A stretch of DNA of 36,377 nt from an uncultured Lutimaribacter sp. (GTDB lineage: Bacteria; Pseudomonadota; Alphaproteobacteria; Rhodobacterales; Rhodobacteraceae): the NCBI GenBank assembly GCA_913061505.1, contig CAJXSO010000028.1, forward strand, positions 1-36,377, read 5' to 3'. Of the stretch, positions 33,771 to 36,377 are shown piece after piece. Both the position numbers and the translations under genes were made by a program. Under the pieces are notes generated by a model, which saw only the letters and a program-made list of their open reading frames with translations, ran no database searches and was not told where the DNA came from. The number at the start of each line of letters is the position of its first letter. Position 1 is the first letter of the stretch.

Positions 33771-35038
33771 TTACCCGGCGTCAGCTCGGCCACAACGCGG
33801 GCCAGATCGCCGTCTTGGGCCAAATCTGCCACAGCATAGCTTTGCGCCAGCTGCGCCGCATCCAGCGCCAAATTCGATGTCACCGCACCACGTTCGCCAG
33901 CAGGGCCATAGGTTTGGCCACCGACATTAAAGTAAATTGCACCGCTTTCGCCCACACGAATGGTGTGGGGCACCTCGGCTTGGGCCACCTCATAGGTGTC
34001 GCCCGCGCCCAAGATACCCTCGAATACCACCGTGCCATCCGCGGCGCGCACCCGCACCCACGAGGGGCGCGCGGCAACAACCGTTACCCCCAGGCCAGTG
34101 TCTTGGCTGACCTTGGGCAAGGCAGGGCCGGCATCGGCCTGGGCCACAGAGCCCAGCTGCCCCCCCACCTGCTGTGCCACCCGCGGAAAGGTTTCCCGAT
34201 CCACCTGCGGCATCTGCGGGGCGGCTTGGGCAAATACGCCAACATTGGCCGGATCCAGCGTTGAGATGGGCGCATCGCGCGACACCATCACCGGCACATC
34301 CAAAGGCTGCGGGCGATAGGGGCGGTCTATTGCATCGGCCATGCCGATGGGCGCCGCCATCTGCACCATCGCACGCGCATCAGGCAGCACATCTTCGGCC
34401 AGCACCTGGCCCAGGCCCGGCGCTTGGCCCGCGCCTTGCACAGGGTCGAGCACCGCCAAAACATCGGGGGTGTTTTCGACCGGCGCGAATTGCACGCGCT
34501 GGACCTCTTGCAAAACCGACCAAGCCCCAAACCCCAGCGAGCCGATCAGCACCAGCAACACCAGGCTAGACCCGATCGCACGCGGCTCGATCCGCGAAAA
34601 CAGCGCCTCGCCTGCCGGCACAAAAGGCGTGGCCGGGGCGGTAAACGGATCGCGGCCTGCGGCACCCAATGCGGCTTGGGGCTGTTTGGCGGGCTTGGCG
34701 GCACTGGCCGCGGCAGACATGCCATGGGCTGTGGAAAACCCGCTTTCGGCGCAGAACTGGGCAAAGGCCTGATCAGGATCCATGCCCAAATAGCGCGCAT
34801 AAGAGCGCACATAGCCCGCGATAAACCCGGGCGTGTCAAAGGCGGATGGATCGCAGTTTTCAATGGCGGCAATGTAATTGGCTTTGATCCGCAGCTCGCG
34901 TTGCACATCAAGCAGCGATTTACCCAATGTCGCGCGCTCGCCGCGCATCAGGTCGCCCAGACGGATGTCGTAATCATCAAACCCTTTGGGTTTGTTGTCA
35001 TCCACCGCCTGTTCAGGCTTGGTTTTCCACCCAATCAT
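33767..35038 (-). CDS. RodZ-like protein (HTH, membrane helix, DUF4115)
   Basis: 423 residues. A cytoplasmic HTH of the Cro/RodZ type (about 20-95, LGDLMRGERATLGKSLLDVQ and GYVRSYARYLGMDPD) is followed by an Ala-Pro linker, one membrane helix (about 150-170, GSSLVLLVLIGSLGFGAW) and a periplasmic part: about 120 disordered Pro/Gln/Ala-rich residues then a DUF4115 beta domain (about 305-385, SWVRVRAADGTVVFEG). This matches RodZ, which links MreB to the wall machinery, but the long linker makes it larger than E. coli RodZ (~340). The HTH in this family contacts MreB and does not usually bind DNA. ATG 35038 is used; GTG 35053 is an alternative. A good -10 box lies 27 bases upstream. Confidence 0.88.
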   Translation of the reverse strand: MIGWKTKPEQAVDDNKPKGFDDYDIRLGDLMRGERATLGKSLLDVQRELRIKANYIAAIENCDPSAFDTPGFIAGYVRSYARYLGMDPDQAFAQFCAESGFSTAHGMSAAASAAKPAKQPQAALGAAGRDPFTAPATPFVPAGEALFSRIEPRAIGSSLVLLVLIGSLGFGAWSVLQEVQRVQFAPVENTPDVLAVLDPVQGAGQAPGLGQVLAEDVLPDARAMVQMAAPIGMADAIDRPYRPQPLDVPVMVSRDAPISTLDPANVGVFAQAAPQMPQVDRETFPRVAQQVGGQLGSVAQADAGPALPKVSQDTGLGVTVVAARPSWVRVRAADGTVVFEGILGAGDTYEVAQAEVPHTIRVGESGAIYFNVGGQTYGPAGERGAVTSNLALDAAQLAQSYAVADLAQDGDLARVVAELTPGN

Positions 35039-35064
35039 CCGCCACTGCCCCACACTACACCGGC

Positions 35065-35073
35065 ATTATAACA
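35065..35073 (-). promoter_or_regulatory. Extended -10 promoter for the RodZ-like gene
   Basis: On the minus strand TGTTATAAT gives a perfect TATAAT with the TGn extension. Transcription would start near 35058, leaving a leader of about 20 bases before ATG 35038. No good -35 box is seen 16-18 bases upstream. A palindrome TGTACATTTACA at 35099-35110 lies in this AT-rich stretch. Confidence 0.55.
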
Positions 35074-35153
35074 CCAGAACCGACGATTCGGATCACGATG
35101 TACATTTACACTATATTAACACGGCGCAAGCAGTATTGCAGTCTTGTAATATT

Positions 35154-36377
35154 CTAGGCGCTCAATTCGGCACGATTCAGCGCACAATGTGCCCAGAGCC
35201 CATCCATTGCGCGCACCAGCGTGTCGATTTCGCGGGCGCCATGCACTGGCGAGGGGGTAAAGCGCAGCCGCTCGGTGCCGCGGGGCACGGTGGGAAAGTT
35301 GATGGGCTGCACGTAGATGCCGAACTGATCTAGCAGCATGTCAGACAGTTTTTTGGTATGCACCGGGTCGCCCACGATGACCGGCACGATATGGCTGCCA
35401 TGATCGATGATCGGCAGGCCCATCGCTTTGAGGCGCAGTTTCAGCACGCGCGCCTGCTCTTGGTGGCGCTGGCGCAGGGCCTGGCCATCTGCGGTTTTCA
35501 AAAACGCAACCGAGGCCGCAGCCCCTGCCGCCACCGCCGGTGGCAGCGAGGTGGTAAAGATAAAGCCCGGCGCGTAGGAGCGGATGGCGTCGCACATCTT
35601 GGCCGAGGCCGCGATATAGCCGCCCATCACCCCATAGGCCTTGGCCAGGGTGCCATTGATGATATCGATGCGCCCGGCCAGCCCGTCGCGTTCGGCCACA
35701 CCACCGCCGCGCGGGCCATACATGCCCACCGCATGCACCTCGTCGATATAGGTCAGCGCGCCAAATTCATCGGCCAGGTCGCAAATTTCGGCAATCGGGC
35801 CAAAATCGCCATCCATCGAATAGACCGATTCAAAGGCGATCAGCTTGGGCGCTGCCGGGTCGTCGGCGGCCAGCAAGGCGCGCAGATGCGCCACGTCGTT
35901 ATGGCGGAAAATGCGCTTGGCGCCACCGTTGCGGCGCACCCCTTCGATCATGCTGGCGTGGTTCAATTCGTCAGAATAGATGATCAGCCCGGGAAACAGC
36001 TTGGGCAGGGTGGAAAGCGTGGCATCATTGGCGATATAGGCGCTGGTGAACAAAAGCGCTGCCTCTTTGCCGTGCAGATCGGCCAGCTCGGCCTCGAGCG
36101 CCTTATGATAAACGGTGGTGCCCGAAATATTGCGCGTGCCGCCCGAACCGGCGCCCGTGGCATCAAGCGCTGCATGCATCGCCGACAACACCGCCGGGTG
36201 CTGGCCCATGCCCAGATAATCATTGCCGCACCACACAGTAACAGGGCGCGTGCTGCCATCTTCGCGCTGCCATTCGGCATGCGGAAAATTCCCCTGCTCG
36301 CGCACAATATCGATAAAGGTGCGATAGCGACCCTCGGCATGAAGACGCTCGATGGCCTGATCCAGCTGCGCAGTGTA
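35154..36377 (-). CDS. hemA: 5-aminolevulinate synthase (start cut by window edge)
   Basis: Cytoplasmic PLP enzyme of the Shemin pathway: glycine + succinyl-CoA gives 5-aminolevulinate, the haem and bacteriochlorophyll precursor. The frame is open to base 36377, giving 407 visible residues that begin [20 protein letters not shown]; known Rhodobacter proteins start MDY, so only about two codons are missing. Seen: [40 protein letters not shown], the Schiff-base lysine in [14 protein letters not shown], and FTTSLPP. The presence of this enzyme marks the alphaproteobacterial route. The RodZ-like gene follows on the same strand with its own promoter. Relatives often carry a second copy (HemT), which cannot be checked here. 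Confidence 0.97.
   Translation of the reverse strand, partial: YTAQLDQAIERLHAEGRYRTFIDIVREQGNFPHAEWQREDGSTRPVTVWCGNDYLGMGQHPAVLSAMHAALDATGAGSGGTRNISGTTVYHKALEAELADLHGKEAALLFTSAYIANDATLSTLPKLFPGLIIYSDELNHASMIEGVRRNGGAKRIFRHNDVAHLRALLAADDPAAPKLIAFESVYSMDGDFGPIAEICDLADEFGALTYIDEVHAVGMYGPRGGGVAERDGLAGRIDIINGTLAKAYGVMGGYIAASAKMCDAIRSYAPGFIFTTSLPPAVAAGAAASVAFLKTADGQALRQRHQEQARVLKLRLKAMGLPIIDHGSHIVPVIVGDPVHTKKLSDMLLDQFGIYVQPINFPTVPRGTERLRFTPSPVHGAREIDTLVRAMDGLWAHCALNRAELSA

Noticed and set aside
32449-33930. A 493-codon plus-strand open frame opposite ispG
   Set aside because: It lies antisense to a complete ispG with all cluster motifs; its composition (His, Gln, Ala, Arg rich) is what reversed codons of GC-rich genes give, and it has no motif or ribosome site.
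1-36377. CRISPR arrays, transposons, phage genes or toxin-antitoxin pairs
   Set aside because: No regularly spaced repeats, transposase or integrase motifs, terminal inverted repeats or small paired genes were seen on either strand.

Overview
The window is a gene-dense, GC-rich stretch of an alphaproteobacterial chromosome, most likely from the order Rhodobacterales. The evidence is an ALA synthase (HemA, Shemin pathway), a two-domain cold shock protein, a tripartite BioMNY biotin importer, an RF2 gene without the programmed frameshift, and the amidase-PBP1A-prfB gene order. Nothing looks like a phage, an insertion sequence, a CRISPR array or a genomic island. Almost every gene is an ordinary housekeeping gene. 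The least explained part is the left end.

Layout. (1) 1-7685, plus strand: an acetate-use cluster. It holds acetyl-CoA synthetase (truncated by the window edge), an adenylate kinase that can recycle the AMP made by it, a two-gene sodium:solute symporter (DUF4212 plus SSS), a terminator, then a cNMP-binding/CBS/DUF294 nucleotidyltransferase, an unknown two-helix membrane protein and a membrane-tethered PAS/DnaQ-type exonuclease. (2) 7710-12313, minus strand: pdxH, a cold shock gene, a DUF192 gene, tRNA-Pro(UGG), bioM-bioN-bioY and ccdA. (3) 12460-18456, plus strand: fabI, gpt, an aminotransferase, a PpiD-like foldase and trpE, closed by a strong bidirectional terminator. (4) 18493-20971, minus strand: an RhlE-like RNA helicase and a beta-hydroxyacid dehydrogenase. 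(5) 21056-23524, plus strand: a penicillin acylase family hydrolase. (6) 23552-29840, minus strand: an aminotransferase, amiC, mrcA and prfB. (7) 29897-32545, plus strand: a BepA-like M48 protease and two Dsb-type thioredoxin-fold proteins, so an envelope quality-control group. (8) 32542-36377, minus strand: hemA (only its first two codons or so are missing), a RodZ-like protein and ispG.

How they work together. Region 1 couples uptake of a small carboxylate, its activation to acyl-CoA and AMP recycling to a probable nucleotide-based sensing module. Regions 6 to 8 serve peptidoglycan synthesis and hydrolysis, cell shape and periplasmic folding, with isoprenoid and haem precursor synthesis alongside. 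The best candidate for something not yet understood is the trio at 3873-7685: a GlnD-like nucleotidyltransferase next to a DEDDh exonuclease that sits in the membrane. Functions are assigned from motifs read by eye; no database search was run.
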